A DNA stretch of 64,000 nt from Roseovarius sp. MMSF_3359 (GTDB lineage: Bacteria; Pseudomonadota; Alphaproteobacteria; Rhodobacterales; Rhodobacteraceae): NCBI RefSeq assembly GCF_030733385.1, contig NZ_JASHJC010000009.1, positions 1 through 64,000 on the forward strand. Direction: 5' to 3'. Below the pieces are notes generated by a model. That model saw nothing but the letters and a program-made list of their open reading frames with translations. It did no database searches and was not told where the DNA came from. Both the position numbers and the translations under genes were made by a program. Positions within the stretch are counted from its first letter, which is position 1. Each line of letters opens with the position of its first letter. Positions 62,412 through 64,000 of the stretch are shown here, piece by piece.

Positions 62412-63962
62412 TCAGGTGTATTTCTTGATCTCGCCTGATTTGAGGCGGCTCATGTAGCTTTCCAGCTCAGCCTTGACGACCGGCATCAGCACGTAGAGGC
62501 CGACGATGTTGACAACCGCCATGGCGAAGATCGCCGCATCCGAGAAGTCGATGACCGGGCCAAGGCTTGCGGCCGCGCCGATGACGACGAAGATGCAGAA
62601 GATGACCTTGAAAACCAGCTCGGTTGTCTTGCCTTCGCCAAAGAGGAAGGTCCAGGCCTTGAGGCCGTAATAGGACCAGCTGATCATGGTCGAGAAGGCG
62701 AAGAGGATCACCGCGATGGCCAGGATGTATTTGAACCATCCGAAGGCCGACGAGAAGGCCGCTGAGGTCAGTGCGACACCGGAGTTGCCGTCAACCGTGG
62801 CGATGGCCGATCCTGCTTCGTTCAGGACATAGAGGCCGGTTTCGGGATCCGAGATCAACTGACCGGTGATGATGATCACCAGTGCGGTCATGGTGCAGAT
62901 CACGACGGTGTCGATGAACGGCTCCAGGAGCGATACGAACCCTTCGGTGATCGGCTCTTTGGTTTTCACCGCCGAGTGGGCGATCGCCGCGGAACCAACG
63001 CCCGCCTCGTTCGAGAAGGCCGCCCGTTTGAAGCCCTGGATCAGGGCGCCAACCATGCCGCCCGCAACGCCGAGACCGGTAAAGGCCCCTTCGAAGATCT
63101 GGCCGAAGGCCCAGCCGATCTTGTCGAAGTTCATCAGGATGATGATGAGCGCGGTGATGACATACATCACACCCATGAAGGGTACGACCTTTTCGGTCAC
63201 CTTGGCGATGGACTTGAGGCCACCGACGATCACGGCAAAGACAACGCCAGCAAAGATGATGCCGGTGATCCAGCCAGGATAGTCACCGACCACGTTGGTG
63301 ATCTGCGCATGGGCCTGGTTCGCCTGGAACATGTTGCCGCCACCAAGCGCGCCGAGGATACAGAAGATCGAGAACATGACCGCGAGGATCTTGCCGCCCG
63401 GCTTGCCGCGCTCGGCAAAGCCCTTGGTCAGGTAATACATCGGACCACCTGACACGGTACCGTCCTCGTATTCATTCCGGTATTTCACGCCAAGCGTACA
63501 TTCGGTGAATTTCGAGGCCATGCCCATGAGGCCCGCCAGGATCATCCAGAAGGTTGCGCCCGGTCCGCCGATGCCGACGGCCACCGCCACGCCGGCGATG
63601 TTACCAAGGCCCACCGTGCCCGAAAGCGCCGTGGCAAGCGCCTGGAAGTGACTGACCTCACCGGCGTCGTTCGGGTCGGAGTAGTCGCCTTTCACCAGCG
63701 AGATCGAATGGGGAAACGCCCGGAACTGAATGAAAGCGAAGTAAAGAGTGAAAATGGTTGCCGCAACAACCAGCCAGGCCACGATCCATGGAAAGGACGT
63801 GCCGGGGAAGGGGCTAAAGATGAAGCTGACGAACCAGCCGGTCGAGCTCGCGAAGATCTCGTTGACTTTCTGGTCGATGCTGCCGTCCTGAGCCCAGGCC
63901 GGGGCGCTGGTCATCGCCAGCCCGGCCGCGGCGCTCGCCGCATATGTTAGGTTTCGAAACAT
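62412..63962 (-). CDS. Sodium:alanine/glycine symporter (AGCS family)
   Basis: 516 aa, about 11 transmembrane helices. Family signature region TALSGTVGLGNIAGVAVAVG; GGPMYYLTKGF; GFKRAAFSNEAGVGSAAIAH is the second hallmark. Couples Na+ to uptake of alanine, glycine or D-alanine. The N-terminus carries an apparent cleavable signal peptide ending APAWA (about residue 24), which is longer than in E. coli or Bacillus homologues. Followed by a strong terminator; its promoter is cut off at the window edge. Confidence 0.92.
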   Translation of the reverse strand: MFRNLTYAASAAAGLAMTSAPAWAQDGSIDQKVNEIFASSTGWFVSFIFSPFPGTSFPWIVAWLVVAATIFTLYFAFIQFRAFPHSISLVKGDYSDPNDAGEVSHFQALATALSGTVGLGNIAGVAVAVGIGGPGATFWMILAGLMGMASKFTECTLGVKYRNEYEDGTVSGGPMYYLTKGFAERGKPGGKILAVMFSIFCILGALGGGNMFQANQAHAQITNVVGDYPGWITGIIFAGVVFAVIVGGLKSIAKVTEKVVPFMGVMYVITALIIILMNFDKIGWAFGQIFEGAFTGLGVAGGMVGALIQGFKRAAFSNEAGVGSAAIAHSAVKTKEPITEGFVSLLEPFIDTVVICTMTALVIIITGQLISDPETGLYVLNEAGSAIATVDGNSGVALTSAAFSSAFGWFKYILAIAVILFAFSTMISWSYYGLKAWTFLFGEGKTTELVFKVIFCIFVVIGAAASLGPVIDFSDAAIFAMAVVNIVGLYVLMPVVKAELESYMSRLKSGEIKKYT

Positions 63963-64000
63963 GTGACTATCCCTGATCTGTTTTTTGTTTATGGCACGAT

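Overview
The window looks like a chromosomal segment of an alphaproteobacterium of the Rhodobacteraceae (Roseobacter-type). The evidence is high GC, dense head-to-tail operons with ATGA overlaps, and characteristic gene sets: ethylmalonyl-CoA-pathway genes (mch and an mcl2-type lyase), an mdh-sucCD-sucA-odhB-lpd TCA block, taurine-pyruvate aminotransferase, a TRAP transporter and a Tat-exported ABC receptor. I see no rRNA, tRNA, insertion sequence, prophage, CRISPR array or replication origin. The largest gap without a gene is about 290 bp.

Layout. 0.06-2.6 kb (minus): phospholipid operon (acyltransferase, CdsA-like cytidylyltransferase, small membrane protein, CDP-alcohol phosphatidyltransferase with a degenerate motif). 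2.9-8.1 kb: OmpA-like lipoprotein, Ada-type methyltransferase, endonuclease III, adenosine kinase, and a MarR/membrane protein/YdhR-like operon. 8.1-12.4 kb: trmD, divergent from a livHMGF ABC transporter that has no receptor gene. 12.4-15.1 kb (minus): mcl2-nnrU-DUF1737-mch, part of acetyl-CoA/C5-CoA assimilation. 15.3-28.3 kb: mdh, a thiamine-binding-family protein, sucC, sucD, sucA, odhB (two lipoyl domains) and lpd, interrupted by small unrelated genes. 28.4-33.6 kb: sterol-desaturase-type hydroxylase, then ftsE-ftsX-plsC-flavoprotein, divergent from a zinc-ribbon membrane protein.

33.6-42.5 kb holds an RpiR-type regulator divergent from an N-formylglutamate amidohydrolase homologue, a TRAP transporter, a glutamine-synthetase homologue, an aldehyde dehydrogenase and an iron alcohol dehydrogenase. 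Together these could take up an amino alcohol such as ethanolamine, gamma-glutamylate it, oxidise it in two steps and release glutamate. This is my leading candidate for an undescribed pathway. 42.6-52.2 kb: MFS exporter, two zinc alcohol dehydrogenases, divergent hemE/hemC, DMT transporter, an isolated taurine-pyruvate aminotransferase, a GNAT enzyme and a nitroreductase.

52.3-57.6 kb is a tightly coupled seven-gene operon. It encodes a second succinate dehydrogenase/fumarate reductase-like complex (order B-C-D-A, covalent-FAD histidine replaced by cysteine) and a split class I fumarase/tartrate-dehydratase-like enzyme, with two small unknown genes wedged in. It looks like a dehydrogenation-hydration module for a succinate analogue. 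57.6-64 kb (minus): LysR regulator with a TauE/SafE permease, an orphan Liv-type receptor with a multipass membrane protein, and an AGCS sodium/amino-acid symporter.

All calls rest on reading the sequence and remembered family motifs. No database search was run.
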